Of a DNA stretch of 64,000 nt, positions 18,057 through 27,509 are shown piece after piece. Position numbers and translations under genes: made by a program. Within the stretch, counting starts at the first letter, position 1, and each line of letters starts with the position of its first letter. The notes under the pieces are model-generated. The model was not told where the DNA came from. It worked only from the letters and a program-made list of their open reading frames with translations, and ran no database searches. Source of the stretch: Acetobacter oeni (GTDB lineage Bacteria > Pseudomonadota > Alphaproteobacteria > Acetobacterales > Acetobacteraceae); contig NZ_WOTA01000003.1 of the NCBI RefSeq assembly GCF_011516825.1, forward strand, positions 124,001-188,000, read 5' to 3'.

Positions 18057-19010
18057 ATGCAGTGCATTATGTTGCACATTTCTTCTGATCGCAAGCGTTA
18101 CGGTTTCAGACCGAGCCACCAGGAACTGGCTCTGGTCGGGATTACCGTATTGTGGGGTGCGTCTTTTCTCATCTCTCAGACCGGTGTGCATCATAGCGGA
18201 CCACTGCTTTTCGTTGGCACACGTTTTCTTATTGCAGGCATAATAACCTCGCTCCTGTTTCTGAAAACGATGCGGGGCGTGACGCTGCGCGAATTGGGGG
18301 CAGGGGCCACAATCGGACTGTCAATCTGTCTGGGGTGCGGTCTTCAGACCTATGGCTTGCAGAGTATCAGCAGCAGCCAGTCCGCGTTCCTGACAGCGCT
18401 TTATGTGCCAGTCGTGCCTCTGATGCAGTGGTTCGTGCTCCGCAAGCCGCCGCATGTCATGAGCTGGGCCGGGATCGGTCTTGCTTTCACAGGCCTCATA
18501 CTGCTTGCTGGCCCTGGCGCTTATCATGTCGGGTCCGGAAGCGGTGTCATAGCGACTCTTCTTGGAACTGTTGCGATGGCGGCCGAGATCATTCTGATCA
18601 GTCGTTTCGCGCCTCTGGTTGACAGCCGTCGTATTACAGTCGTGCAGCTTCTCTGCGCCGGGCTATTTTCGCTGGCATTCATGCCCTTTGCGGGCGAGAC
18701 CGTTCCGTCTCTCCCACCCATATGGATCGCCTGCGCCGCAGGTCTCGGTATTGCGAGTGTGGTGATTCAGCTTACCATGAACTGGGCACAGAAAGTCGTG
18801 TCCCCCACCCGGGCTACCGTCATTTATGCCGGAGAGCCGGTCTGGGGCGGTATCGTTGGACGACTTGCGGGAGATAGTCTGCCGTCTCTCGCCTTGCTTG
18901 GCGGTGCCTTCATTATAGCCGGAGTTATTGCAAGCGAGTGGCGCCCGAAATTCAGACGAGTACCCGATCACGTGAATGGCGCCAGTCAGCATTCAGATAT
19001 GACAGTCTGA
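18057..19010 (+). CDS. EamA/DMT-family transporter
   Basis: 317-residue inner-membrane protein of the drug/metabolite transporter superfamily, with about ten membrane segments in two EamA repeats. The first begins ELALVGITVLWGASFLISQT; the second has the typical ending LALLGGAFIIAGVIASEW near residue 287. Such proteins export amino acids or other metabolites; the substrate is unknown. The start is ATG 18057 or ATG 18069. It is divergently paired with the XRE-cupin regulator. Confidence 0.87.
   Translation: MQCIMLHISSDRKRYGFRPSHQELALVGITVLWGASFLISQTGVHHSGPLLFVGTRFLIAGIITSLLFLKTMRGVTLRELGAGATIGLSICLGCGLQTYGLQSISSSQSAFLTALYVPVVPLMQWFVLRKPPHVMSWAGIGLAFTGLILLAGPGAYHVGSGSGVIATLLGTVAMAAEIILISRFAPLVDSRRITVVQLLCAGLFSLAFMPFAGETVPSLPPIWIACAAGLGIASVVIQLTMNWAQKVVSPTRATVIYAGEPVWGGIVGRLAGDSLPSLALLGGAFIIAGVIASEWRPKFRRVPDHVNGASQHSDMTV
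18062..18077. promoter_or_regulatory. Operator-like site 2 of the XRE/EamA region
   Basis: GTGCA-TTATGT-TGCAC is a perfect 5-base inverted repeat with a 6-base spacer, sharing GTGCATTAT with site 1. It lies over the first codons of the EamA gene if ATG 18057 is the start. Confidence 0.5.
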
Positions 19011-19041
19011 TCGATTAGAAAGTTCGGAAGGTGCATGTCGT

Positions 19042-19101
19042 GAAAAAAATGATCCGGCAGATTACGCCTTCTGTTGTCTCAGACCATCAGGCGTAATCTG
19101 C
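19042..19101 (-). terminator. Terminator-like perfect inverted repeat after trpA
   Basis: A 13-base perfect inverted repeat (GCAGATTACGCCT at 19057-19069, complement at 19089-19101) with a 19-base loop. Read on the minus strand it is followed by CGGATCATTTTTTTC, so it suits termination of trpBA. It could also stop the EamA transcript arriving from the other side. Confidence 0.65.
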
Positions 19102-19138
19102 ATCGGGGATACATCGCAGCCTGCCGGCCCGGAAAGAC

Positions 19139-19954
19139 TTAGGCCCGGACTGCTGCAGCAAGTTCGCGTAACTGCTTCAGAACCTTTGGCAATGTGTCGG
19201 CTGTGGCACGATCCTTAGCATCCAGCGTCCCGGCCAGTGTACTGAGCAGGGCCGAAGCGACGACGGCGCCATCAGCAATGCGTGATGCCGCAGCCGCCTG
19301 TTCCGGTGTACGGATACCGAACCCGATTGCAACCGGAAGATCCGTAGCTTTTCGCAACCTGGGGAGTGCAGCTTCAAGATCGGCATCGCTTGCAGACCGC
19401 GTTCCGGTAATGCCTGTGATGCTTACATAATAAACAAAACCGGACGCATGACTCAAAACCAGTTTCAGCCGCTTATCATCCGTCGTCGGCGCTACCAGGC
19501 GGATAATATCCAGTCCATTTTCCGCTGCACAGGCCAGCATCGTGCCGGCTTCCTCCGGGGGCATATCGACAATGATCAGTCCATCGATGCCGGCATGTGA
19601 GGCATCCTCGCAAAACCGCAGCATCCCGTAAGCCTCAACGGGATTGAGATACCCCATGAGGATCACGGGTGTTTCGTTATCGTGCTTGCGAAATGCCCGC
19701 ACCATTTCAAACAGACGTGGCAATGTCGCGCCGGCTTTCAGTCCTCGCCGCGCCGCAAGCTGAATAATCGGCCCGTCTGCCGACGGGTCTGAAAACGGCA
19801 TCCCGATTTCAATCAGATCAGCACCCGCTTCCGGCATTGCACGCAGCAGCGCCAGCGATGTTTCAAAATCGGGATCGCAGGCTTCGAGATACGGAATCAG
19901 CGCTCCGCGCCCCGCCTTTTTCAATGCCGCAAAACGGCGTGCAATGCGGCTCAC
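19139..19954 (-). CDS. trpA: Tryptophan synthase alpha chain
   Basis: 271-residue TIM-barrel subunit that cleaves indole-3-glycerol phosphate to indole and glyceraldehyde 3-phosphate. The catalytic Glu lies in [17 protein letters not shown] and the catalytic Asp in [12 protein letters not shown]. The phosphate-binding end is near [15 protein letters not shown]. It overlaps trpB by 4 bases and forms the alpha2beta2 complex with it. No accD follows, unlike the trpFBA-accD order common in alphaproteobacteria. Confidence 0.96.
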   Translation of the reverse strand: MSRIARRFAALKKAGRGALIPYLEACDPDFETSLALLRAMPEAGADLIEIGMPFSDPSADGPIIQLAARRGLKAGATLPRLFEMVRAFRKHDNETPVILMGYLNPVEAYGMLRFCEDASHAGIDGLIIVDMPPEEAGTMLACAAENGLDIIRLVAPTTDDKRLKLVLSHASGFVYYVSITGITGTRSASDADLEAALPRLRKATDLPVAIGFGIRTPEQAAAASRIADGAVVASALLSTLAGTLDAKDRATADTLPKVLKQLRELAAAVRA

Positions 19955-21174
19955 AGTGTCACCCCCAGATGGTCCGCGACCGTATTGATGTCTTTATCCC
20001 CACGGCCTGAAATGTTGATCACAAGCAATGTGTCGGAGCTCAGTGTCGGTGCGATCTTTGTTGCGTAAGCAATGGCATGTGCGGATTCCAGGGCGGGAAT
20101 GATCCCCTCGGTACGTGTGCTGAGCTGAAACGCATCAAGCGCCTCATCATCCGTCGCACCGACATATTCCGCCCGCCCGATTTCATGCAGCCAGGAATGT
20201 TCCGGACCAACACCAGGATAATCCAGACCGGCGCTAATCGAATGGGCCTCGGTAATCTGTCCGTTTTCATCCTGCAGCAGATAGGTCCGGTTGCCGTGCA
20301 TTACCCCGCGTTTCCCACGTTCAATGGAAGCCGCCGTCTTACCGCTGTCCAGTCCATGCCCCGCAGCTTCAACGCCAATCAGCCGAACCGAAGGGTCATC
20401 AAGAAACGGATGAAAAATCCCCATCGCATTCGAGCCGCCGCCAATAGCCGCTACGATCACATCCGGCAGACGTCCTTCTTTTTCCTGCATCTGCGTTTTT
20501 GTCTCGTCACCGATCACACTCTGGAAGTCACGCACCATCGCCGGATACGGATGCGGCCCGGCAACCGTTCCGACGAGGAAATAGGTGTCGTGAACATTGG
20601 CCACCCAGTCCCGCATCGCTTCGTTCATCGCATCTTTCAGCGTCCCGGCTCCGGCCGTCACCGGGATGACTTCCGCTCCGAGCAGTTTCATGCGGAACAC
20701 GTTGGGCTGTTGCCGCTCCACATCGGTTGCACCCATGTAGATCACGCACTGCATGTCAAACAGCGCGCAGACTGTCGCAGTCGCCACGCCATGCTGACCC
20801 GCGCCGGTTTCCGCTACGATCCGGCTCCGTCCCATGCGACGGGCCAGCAGAATCTGGCCCATCACATTGTTCAGCTTGTGCGAGCCGGTGTGGTTCAGTT
20901 CCTCACGCTTCATATAGAGCTTCGCGCCACCGCAATGTTCGGTGAGACGTCGCGCGAACCAGAGCGGGGAAGGGCGCCCGACATAGTCTTTCAGATAAAA
21001 TACCAGCTCTTTATGAAAGGCGGGGTCCGCTTTCGCCGCTTTATAAGCGTCATCAAGTTCCAGAATCAGCGGCATCAGGGTTTCGGCCACAAACCTGCCA
21101 CCAAGCCCGTCCCCGAAATGCCCGGACGCATTCGGTCCGTTGCGGAGGCTGTTCGTTCTCATATCGTCCGTCAT
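19951..21174 (-). CDS. trpB: Tryptophan synthase beta chain
   Basis: 407-residue PLP enzyme that condenses indole with serine. The PLP lysine lies in the HTGSHKLNN motif around residue 96, and the glycine-rich phosphate cup is [10 protein letters not shown]. Segments [16 protein letters not shown] and YTRTEGI-like [16 protein letters not shown] match the family. The start may be M1 (21174) or the internal ATG five codons on. trpF is not found upstream. Confidence 0.96.
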   Translation of the reverse strand: MTDDMRTNSLRNGPNASGHFGDGLGGRFVAETLMPLILELDDAYKAAKADPAFHKELVFYLKDYVGRPSPLWFARRLTEHCGGAKLYMKREELNHTGSHKLNNVMGQILLARRMGRSRIVAETGAGQHGVATATVCALFDMQCVIYMGATDVERQQPNVFRMKLLGAEVIPVTAGAGTLKDAMNEAMRDWVANVHDTYFLVGTVAGPHPYPAMVRDFQSVIGDETKTQMQEKEGRLPDVIVAAIGGGSNAMGIFHPFLDDPSVRLIGVEAAGHGLDSGKTAASIERGKRGVMHGNRTYLLQDENGQITEAHSISAGLDYPGVGPEHSWLHEIGRAEYVGATDDEALDAFQLSTRTEGIIPALESAHAIAYATKIAPTLSSDTLLVINISGRGDKDINTVADHLGVTL

Positions 21175-21518
21175 GCAAAATCCGCCCCTGCTTCCTTCGC
21201 CCGCACCGGAAGCGGGTCCGTCTTATCTGCGGTATAACAGAGCCGGCAGGAGAGCGTCCATGCGAGGCCGTCCCGAAAGAAAAAAGCCGGCTTCTGTCTC
21301 GGGTGCTGATAGTCAGTAGCCGCACCGCCACTGGAATCAATTACGAAAAACGATCAGAAACACTTTGCGGACTGTGTCTCATTGCATTCAGACATTTCAC
21401 GTTGAAAACATATTGCGACTACATGCAGTGAATAAGCCGGATATCCTGATTATTGAGAACATAAGTATGAGGGAACGATTTCTCGTCAGATGCGCTTTGA
21501 CCATTGGGAGGATACATC
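21175..21518. other. Divergent intergenic region between trpB and the aldo/keto reductase
   Basis: 344 bases without a supported gene. I searched the trpB side for a Trp-rich leader peptide and found none. On the other side a good SD (GGGAGG, 21505-21510) precedes the reductase. No convincing -35/-10 pair was found for either gene. Confidence 0.5.
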
Positions 21519-22373
21519 ATGTCCATGACAGTGAAACTCAGAAACGGCACAGAAGTGCCTGCGCTCGGAATGGGTACCTGGAATATGGGTGATAATGCCG
21601 CTCGCCGCAGTGAAGAGCTTGAAAGTCTGCGAACAGGAATTGAACTCGGACTGCGTGTGATCGATACGGCAGAAATGTATGGTAACGGCCGCTCCGAAAA
21701 TGTTGTTGGCGAAGCCATCTCCGGTATCCGGGATAAAGTCTTTCTCGTCACCAAAGTGCTGCCTTCAAACGGATCTCGCAAGGGGGTTGCGCAGGCGTGT
21801 CGCAATTCGCTTAACCGTCTGAAGACTGATCATATCGACCTTTATCTGCTTCACTGGCGAGGGGCGGTTCCTCTGGCTGAGACCATAGAGGCTTTCGAAA
21901 AACTGCGTGACGAAGGTCTCATCGGAAGCTGGGGCGTTTCGAATTTCGATGTCAAAGACATGCAGGAACTTGATAATACAGTCGGCGGTGACCAGTGCGT
22001 CACCAATCAGATTTTGTACAGTCTCGATCATCGTGGCGTTGAATTTGACCTGCTGGCCGATGACCAGCGACGCAATATCGCGACCATGGCATATTCACCT
22101 ATAGGGCAGGGGGGTGTGCTGTTGCGAAACGAAGTTCTCGCTTCCATTGCACAGAAGCATAAAACTTCGCTTGGAGGAGCAACGCCGGCTCAGATCGCGC
22201 TGACTTGGGTTTTGCGTCAGCCTGATCTGATAGCGATACCTAAAGCTTCTTCGGTGAAACATCTGCGTGAAAATATAGCTGCACGGGAAATAAAACTTTC
22301 AGATGAGGATCTGGCTGCCCTTGATCAGGCCTTTCCGCCACCCAAACATCATGTTTCACTCGAAATGATCTGA
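21519..22373 (+). CDS. Aldo/keto reductase
   Basis: 284-residue NADPH-dependent oxidoreductase of the AKR superfamily. The start MSMTVKLRNGTEVPALGMGT follows GGGAGGATACATC; a TTG 15 bases upstream is less likely because it overlaps the SD. Catalytic residues are visible: Asp in RVIDTAEMYGNG with its Tyr, Lys in VFLVTKVLP, and His in LYLLHWRG. The NADP site is near IPKASSVKHLRENIAA. The substrate is unknown. Confidence 0.92.
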   Translation: MSMTVKLRNGTEVPALGMGTWNMGDNAARRSEELESLRTGIELGLRVIDTAEMYGNGRSENVVGEAISGIRDKVFLVTKVLPSNGSRKGVAQACRNSLNRLKTDHIDLYLLHWRGAVPLAETIEAFEKLRDEGLIGSWGVSNFDVKDMQELDNTVGGDQCVTNQILYSLDHRGVEFDLLADDQRRNIATMAYSPIGQGGVLLRNEVLASIAQKHKTSLGGATPAQIALTWVLRQPDLIAIPKASSVKHLRENIAAREIKLSDEDLAALDQAFPPPKHHVSLEMI

Positions 22374-22503
22374 GTTGTTTTCTCAGGCCAGAATTTGGGG
22401 GCGGCGAAACCGTTTCGGGGAATCACCAGATTTTGAATGATTGTCACGCTTTTGAAGTAGAAGCAGATGGCTGGCGATTGTTCATTTTCTCCCCGATACG
22501 GGA

Positions 22504-23022
22504 TTATAATGCCAGCCGCATTGCGCAACGCCGGTTTCTTGGCAATCCAAGCGATTTCTCATATTCTAGGGCCGCCTGTAGTCGTGCGGGCATTGCCTCA
22601 TTCGGAATGCGAACAAATCCCGACTTTTGATAAAATTGCTCATTAAAAGAAAGGTCCAGAAACGTCGTTAATGTCACGGACATTTTTCCCCGCTCCCGTG
22701 CATCAGCGATCACAGTTTTTACAAGCTGTGTTCCTGCTCCGCGTCCCTGTGCCTCGCGAGCCACTGACAATTCCAGCACATGAACCGCGTCATCATACTC
22801 TTCCGCAATTACAAACCCGACGACCGCCGCTTCGTTACATACAGCAACCCAGCTTAGACCTGCCCGCAGCGCTTCCGCATGCACCGTGTCTGGTGTCACG
22901 TCATGGGAGGTAACCCATTCCAGCCCCGGAACCTCCAGAAACGCGAGCGCCGCCGAACGCTCGACAGCGGGAAGCAATCCTGTTTCTGCCGGACAGGTCC
23001 GCCGGATCGCTATTGATTTCAT
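22504..23022 (-). CDS. GNAT-family N-acetyltransferase
   Basis: 172-residue acetyltransferase. The acetyl-CoA pyrophosphate-binding motif Q/R-x-x-G-x-G/A is seen in REAQGRGAGTQLVKTVIADA, preceded by the beta-strand VLELSVA. The end of the fold is FYQKSGFVRI. It overlaps the MFS exporter gene by 4 bases, so the two are co-expressed; a shared role in resistance to or modification of a small molecule is inferred. Confidence 0.87.
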   Translation of the reverse strand: MKSIAIRRTCPAETGLLPAVERSAALAFLEVPGLEWVTSHDVTPDTVHAEALRAGLSWVAVCNEAAVVGFVIAEEYDDAVHVLELSVAREAQGRGAGTQLVKTVIADARERGKMSVTLTTFLDLSFNEQFYQKSGFVRIPNEAMPARLQAALEYEKSLGLPRNRRCAMRLAL

Positions 23023-24443
23023 GATACCGGCCGTGGCCGGGCGGTGCCCAGTAGTCGCGATGCGCTCAGCATGGCTGCGGCAACGGCGAACAGAATCCCG
23101 CCTTCAACGCAGTGCATCGTGCCGTTCGTCATCACAAGACGCAATGTCATCGCCACGGCCATCGCTCCCAGCGTCTGTCCGCCCTGCCGCGCCATCTGGA
23201 CCATGCCACTCGCACCCCCTTCACGCCCGGAAGGGACTGAAAGCATCATTGCCCGATTGTTCGGAACCTGAAACACGCCAAAGCCAAAACCGGCAACTGC
23301 GATCCGCCACGCAATATCAAAAGCCCCCGGCGTTTCGGGAAGCATCCGGAACATAACGAAACCAGCTGCCGTGATCATCAGTCCCACGGAGGACATCTGT
23401 CCGGCCGGAATCCGGTCCGCCAGCCGCTTCGTAACATTCGTGGAGAGAATTAGTCCTGCCGCCCACGATGTCATCAGCAGTCCCGTCGCTGTCGCACTCC
23501 AGCCAAAATGTTGATTCAGTGCGAACGGAAGAGAAACAAGAAAGAAATTCGATGCAATATATCCCAGAAGCCCTGTAAAAAACGCAATTCGAAATGCGTT
23601 TCCACGTAAAAGGTCGACAGGCAAAATCGGCTGCGTCAGCGCGGATTCATGCCGCACCAGCATAGCCGTCGCACCTGTTCCGGCTGCAAGCAACGCCAGG
23701 TTGCTCAGAATATTATTGCCATGTGCGAACCCGTCGCCGCTCAGCCCCAGCGCACCAAGTCCGATAACGCAGAGCAGCGCCCCCACCGGATCTGGCATAG
23801 CCGATCGCATCCGGGGGCGCGGCAGGGAAGTCTGCGCCAGAAAAAGTGTCAGGGCGCCAAAGGGAATATTGATCCAGAACAGCCATGGCCAGGTGGTAAA
23901 AGCCAGAACAATGCCCGCAAGGGACGGGCCAAGCGCCAGTCCAAGTCCGACCATAAGCATATTCAGGGTAATCCCGCGTCCCAGTTCCGCTTTTGGATAG
24001 ATGAAACGGATCAACGCCGTATTGACGCCCAGCATGCAGGCCGCGCCGATCCCCTGAACGGCGCGAGCCAGCGTCAGAACCAGAAGGGACGGGGCCATGG
24101 CACACCCCACCGATGAAAGCATAAACAGAATCACGCCGATAACGCAGAGCCGGGCATAGCCGATCCAGGCGCCGACCGCAGCAAGCGGCAGCAATGAGAC
24201 GATGCTCGACAGCTGGTAGGCATTCACCACCCAGATCGTCTCTGATGCTGTCGTATGCAGATCCAGCGCAATATCCGGCAGCGCGACATTGGCAATGGCG
24301 TAATCAAGCAGTGCCAGCAGAATCGACAGACACATCGCCGTCATCGCCCGGACGCGTGCCGCGCCATACAGACCGTCCGATACGCCGGTTGTCAGGGATA
24401 TTCCGGGAGCAGGGACGGAAGAGGCGGAATTACGTAATGGCAT
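23019..24443 (-). CDS. MFS exporter, DHA2 (EmrB/QacA-like) family
   Basis: 474-residue inner-membrane transporter with about 14 membrane segments. I start at ATG 24443 (MPLRNSASSVPAPG); the frame runs 41 codons further upstream without likeness. The family motif C region is seen around ARAVQGIGAACMLGVNTALI, and the TM1 region LLALLDYAIANVALPDIALDL is characteristic (D and N in VALPDI). A proton-coupled drug or metabolite exporter is the likely role. A palindrome at 24459-24475 lies just upstream. Confidence 0.87.
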   Translation of the reverse strand: MPLRNSASSVPAPGISLTTGVSDGLYGAARVRAMTAMCLSILLALLDYAIANVALPDIALDLHTTASETIWVVNAYQLSSIVSLLPLAAVGAWIGYARLCVIGVILFMLSSVGCAMAPSLLVLTLARAVQGIGAACMLGVNTALIRFIYPKAELGRGITLNMLMVGLGLALGPSLAGIVLAFTTWPWLFWINIPFGALTLFLAQTSLPRPRMRSAMPDPVGALLCVIGLGALGLSGDGFAHGNNILSNLALLAAGTGATAMLVRHESALTQPILPVDLLRGNAFRIAFFTGLLGYIASNFFLVSLPFALNQHFGWSATATGLLMTSWAAGLILSTNVTKRLADRIPAGQMSSVGLMITAAGFVMFRMLPETPGAFDIAWRIAVAGFGFGVFQVPNNRAMMLSVPSGREGGASGMVQMARQGGQTLGAMAVAMTLRLVMTNGTMHCVEGGILFAVAAAMLSASRLLGTARPRPVS

Positions 24444-24458
24444 AATTCGCCACCCTAT

Positions 24459-24475
24459 AGTGCGCCTTATGCACT
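24459..24475. promoter_or_regulatory. Short palindrome upstream of the MFS exporter
   Basis: AGTGC-GCCTTAT-GCACT is a 5-base inverted repeat with a 7-base spacer, 16 bases before the MFS start, overlapping a CTATAG that could be a -10 on the minus strand. An operator role is inferred. Confidence 0.3.
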
Positions 24476-24625
24476 TTGCAGAGTCATATAATAAAATTCC
24501 AACCCCGCTCTGAATGCTCCGGGCAACGGGGGGCAGAGATCTCACGCCGGTGTCGGGACAGTTCAAGGAACCTATGGGTACAAATCAGGAATGAGGCTGA
24601 TCTGACAGATGTCTTTTCTGGCAGT

Positions 24626-25606
24626 TCAGGCCTTCCCGAGCCAGCTTACCCGACGGACACGGCGTTTCACCGCAAGGAATACACACTCAACGACATGCGG
24701 CACAAACACTGGTCGTGACATAGCCCGCTGCAGCAACCCCTTAATATCTTTCCGTCTGATTGCCACTGAGAAGAAATGCGCATCGTCAAGCTTCATCAGA
24801 TTATTGGCCCGTTCTGTAAGAAGCCGCATCATATTTTTATTACTGCTGATCTGATCATATTTCGTAAGGTTAAGTGCGGATTTCGCAAGTGCACCATAAG
24901 CAACCGTCGTGCGTGTTACTTCAGATAATTTCTGGCTGACAGAGCCTACTCGTTGCGTATAAATATAAAGGGGTTGATCCACGAGACCCCACCGGGCTCC
25001 CTTGAGAAGAAGATTGGTGAAAAACAGAAAATCTTCGCCATGGCGAATCGTTGTCGGGTAAAGTTGCCCCGTTTCCGTCAAAAACGCCCGTCGAAAACAT
25101 GGCTTAAGCAGACCCCAGTCTGTCCTTTGTCCATTCACGAGATTATATTGAAAGAATATTGGCAGACTAATTATTTTTCCGCCAAAATCTCGTATCGCGC
25201 CCGATGCTCCCGTCTCCGTACGAATGTCCGAATCGTAAAACAGAAGATCATCCGCAACCATATCCAATGGCCCCGTCTGTTCGATGGCCGCGCTTAGCTT
25301 TTCCAGACGTTCTGGTGCATACGCATCATCTGCGTCCAGAGTCGCAATCCATTCTCCTCCGGCTAATCCGATACCTGCGTTCCTCGCTGCGGATGGTCCC
25401 CCGTTGACCGGGAGAGCAATAATCCGGAACCGCTCGTCGCCTGTGATAAGCTGTTTTATAACATCGATTGTATTATCGCTGGAGCAATCATCAACAATCA
25501 GAACCTCCATAGGAGGAAGTGTCTGATTTTTTAATGATTCAATCGCCCGGTTAACAAAAGCGGACGAATTATAGGTGGTGACGATAACGGAAAAGGAGAC
25601 AGGCAT
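24626..25606 (-). CDS. Glycosyltransferase family 2
   Basis: 326-residue cytoplasmic or membrane-associated glycosyltransferase with a GT-A fold at the N-terminus. Motifs: SVIVTTYNSSAFVNRAIESL, VLIVDDCSSDNT (UDP-sugar aspartate), TLDADDAYAPERL (DxD), and RHGEDFLFF (catalytic acid region). It resembles succinoglycan/acetan-type side-chain transferases, but the sugar is unknown. It is the first of a polysaccharide island and is 3 bases from the small frame upstream. Confidence 0.88.
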   Translation of the reverse strand: MPVSFSVIVTTYNSSAFVNRAIESLKNQTLPPMEVLIVDDCSSDNTIDVIKQLITGDERFRIIALPVNGGPSAARNAGIGLAGGEWIATLDADDAYAPERLEKLSAAIEQTGPLDMVADDLLFYDSDIRTETGASGAIRDFGGKIISLPIFFQYNLVNGQRTDWGLLKPCFRRAFLTETGQLYPTTIRHGEDFLFFTNLLLKGARWGLVDQPLYIYTQRVGSVSQKLSEVTRTTVAYGALAKSALNLTKYDQISSNKNMMRLLTERANNLMKLDDAHFFSVAIRRKDIKGLLQRAMSRPVFVPHVVECVFLAVKRRVRRVSWLGKA

Positions 25607-25609
25607 TAC

Positions 25610-25981
25610 TCACCGGCACAGAAGGGGCAATCGGATTAAAGATTGTGACAGTAACGCAGAAATCTTCCGGGAAGCAAAGTTTCGCTCCTTTGCTCGTCGG
25701 TATTTTTCAGCGAATTTATAAATCTGCAGGAACACCTCCGGCTTCCCGGTATATTTTATCATATGTTCAGGCATGAGGAGGAGTAGCCCGAACATATGAT
25801 ATAAGGCAGGCCGAAAAGCTTGGTCTGGCGCCGCTTCTGTTCCCGCTCTAATACGGGAAGGGTTAATACGCCCCTTTCGTGGTGCGATAAAAAAGGAGCG
25901 ATAAACGAATGCGAAGCAGAACAGGCATTCAGATGACAGGCATGTATCCGTGAGTGCCCAGAAACCTTCAGGCGTTGGCAA
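25610..25981 (-). CDS. Unrecognised small ORF, possibly a gene remnant
   Basis: 123-codon frame ending 3 bases before the GT2 start, which is the spacing of a co-translated pair. The C-terminal half is protein-like (MFGLLLLMPEHMIKYTGKPE, then a Lys/Arg-rich helix YKFAEKYRRAKERNFASRKI), while the N-terminal half looks random and overlaps the divergent flippase by 32 bases. It may be the 3' end of a lost gene, with a start as late as the ATG before FGLLLL. I recognise no family. Confidence 0.3.
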   Translation of the reverse strand: MPTPEGFWALTDTCLSSECLFCFAFVYRSFFIAPRKGRINPSRIRAGTEAAPDQAFRPALYHMFGLLLLMPEHMIKYTGKPEVFLQIYKFAEKYRRAKERNFASRKISALLSQSLIRLPLLCR

Positions 25982-27443
25982 CGCCGCAACAAGCGGTTTT
26001 CTCTGGCTGGTCTTTCAGAGTCTCGCTGCCCGCGGCATCGGATTCGTCACCCAGCTTGTCCTCGCCCGTCTGCTTATGCCGGAAGATTTCGGTGTCATCG
26101 GCCTGGCGCTGACCGTCACCACTATCGCTAACTCCCTGATAGGCTTCGGGATCGACGAAGTTCTGCTCCAGCGCCAGAAAACAATCGCTCAGTGGGAAAC
26201 TCCTGCTTTCTGGCTTAGTTTCGGCATCAGTTTTGCCGGCATGATCGGAATGTTTGTCTTCGCCCCCCTGGCTGCAAAATGGTATCATTCGCCGGGCCTT
26301 ACCGGACTGATCGTCGCTATTGCTATCGCAACGCCTCTGCGCGCCGTAGCAACCGTGCCGACCGCCAGGATCAGGGCGGAAATGGATTTCCGCTTTCTCG
26401 CTACCTACAACACTTTCGATATTTTTGCCCTTCAGATACTCACTGTCGTTTTTGCAGCCTTCGGGATGGGGGCCTATGCTTTCGCGCTCCCTTATCCGAT
26501 CGTCGGCGCGCTCCGGGCTTTCTGGTTCTGGAGACGCTCAGCGCCGCGTCTGAACCGCCGTTTCCGTTCTGTTCAGCTCCAGTATCTGTTCGGCAACAGT
26601 ACGCTTGTACTTCTCAGTCGGACTCTGATCGAATTTGTTAACCAGGGCGACTACATAGTGCTCGGTCTGATTGCATCAAAAATCGAGGTCGGTTACTATT
26701 TTTTCGCGTTCCGCTTTTCAGCCCAGCCGGTGCGTATGCTGGCGGGCAACGTCACTAACGTCGTCTTTCCGGCTCTCGCTCAGTTCAGAAACGATCCGCA
26801 AAAACAGATAGCTTCGGTCATCCGCGCGAGCAGGTTGCTTGGCTACCTGGTTATGCCGTTCTGCTTCCTTCAGGCGGCTCTGGCGCAGCCCGGGCTGCAT
26901 CTCCTGTTCGGCCAGCGCTGGATGAATGCAGTCCCTTATGTCATCATTCTCAGCATTGGCCTGCCGTTTGATGCCATGAGCTGGCTGACAGGTTCTCTGC
27001 TCAGCGCCCGCCGGGAGTTTGCCAGAGGATTTCGCTATCAGCTCGTTGGAATGCCCCTGTTTTACGCTATAGTTATTATCGGCGGCTGGCTGCATGGTAC
27101 TATGGGCGTCGCCATTGCCGTGGCGGTTTATTATTTTATATGGCCTCCGGCAACGTCTTATCTGGTCCTTATCGGAGGCGGTGTTTCATGGAAAACCGTC
27201 GCCGAATTCTATTTCATGCCGGCTATTTTTTCGGCTGTGGCGGCCAGCCTCGGGATCGGCTGCGCCGGATTGCCTGGTATCAGGAATAGCGATTTTATTC
27301 AGTGTCTGGTGATCGGCACCGTGATGTGTGGAACATACATTGCGTTTCTGGCAGTTTTCCGACGCGACATGATGCATGAAATTCTTAACAGATTTTCCGG
27401 CCTTACAGGGAAACTCCGGCGGCGCAAGCAGGCAACACCGTAA
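25950..27443 (+). CDS. Polysaccharide flippase (Wzx-like, MOP superfamily)
   Basis: 497-residue inner-membrane protein with about 12-14 membrane segments. The N-terminal pattern TSGFLWLVFQSLAARGIGFV then TQLVLARLLMPEDFGVIGLA is the standard start of lipopolysaccharide/exopolysaccharide flippases (RfbX/WzxC type). It would move lipid-linked repeat units across the membrane. The start is GTG 25950. The basic C-terminus (LTGKLRRRKQATP) is cytoplasmic. It is embedded between glycosyltransferase genes. Confidence 0.9.
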   Translation: MSAQKPSGVGNAATSGFLWLVFQSLAARGIGFVTQLVLARLLMPEDFGVIGLALTVTTIANSLIGFGIDEVLLQRQKTIAQWETPAFWLSFGISFAGMIGMFVFAPLAAKWYHSPGLTGLIVAIAIATPLRAVATVPTARIRAEMDFRFLATYNTFDIFALQILTVVFAAFGMGAYAFALPYPIVGALRAFWFWRRSAPRLNRRFRSVQLQYLFGNSTLVLLSRTLIEFVNQGDYIVLGLIASKIEVGYYFFAFRFSAQPVRMLAGNVTNVVFPALAQFRNDPQKQIASVIRASRLLGYLVMPFCFLQAALAQPGLHLLFGQRWMNAVPYVIILSIGLPFDAMSWLTGSLLSARREFARGFRYQLVGMPLFYAIVIIGGWLHGTMGVAIAVAVYYFIWPPATSYLVLIGGGVSWKTVAEFYFMPAIFSAVAASLGIGCAGLPGIRNSDFIQCLVIGTVMCGTYIAFLAVFRRDMMHEILNRFSGLTGKLRRRKQATP

Positions 27444-27509
27444 TTTCGCCCGTTGCGGCAGCCTTGTTCATTTTCGTAATATGATCGTCAAAATCGGCTT
27501 TTTATCCGC

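Noticed and set aside
20077-21237. 386-codon open frame on the plus strand opposite trpB
   Set aside because: It is the antisense shadow of the strongly conserved trpB; its product is Arg/His/Pro-rich and resembles no family.
21285-21296. AAAAAAGCCGGC upstream of trpB as a terminator
   Set aside because: AAGCCGGCTT is a palindrome without a loop, so it cannot form a terminator hairpin within one strand.
21053-21340. Possible leader peptide upstream of trpB
   Set aside because: The frame overlaps trpB and has no run of tryptophan codons; no attenuator structure was found with it.
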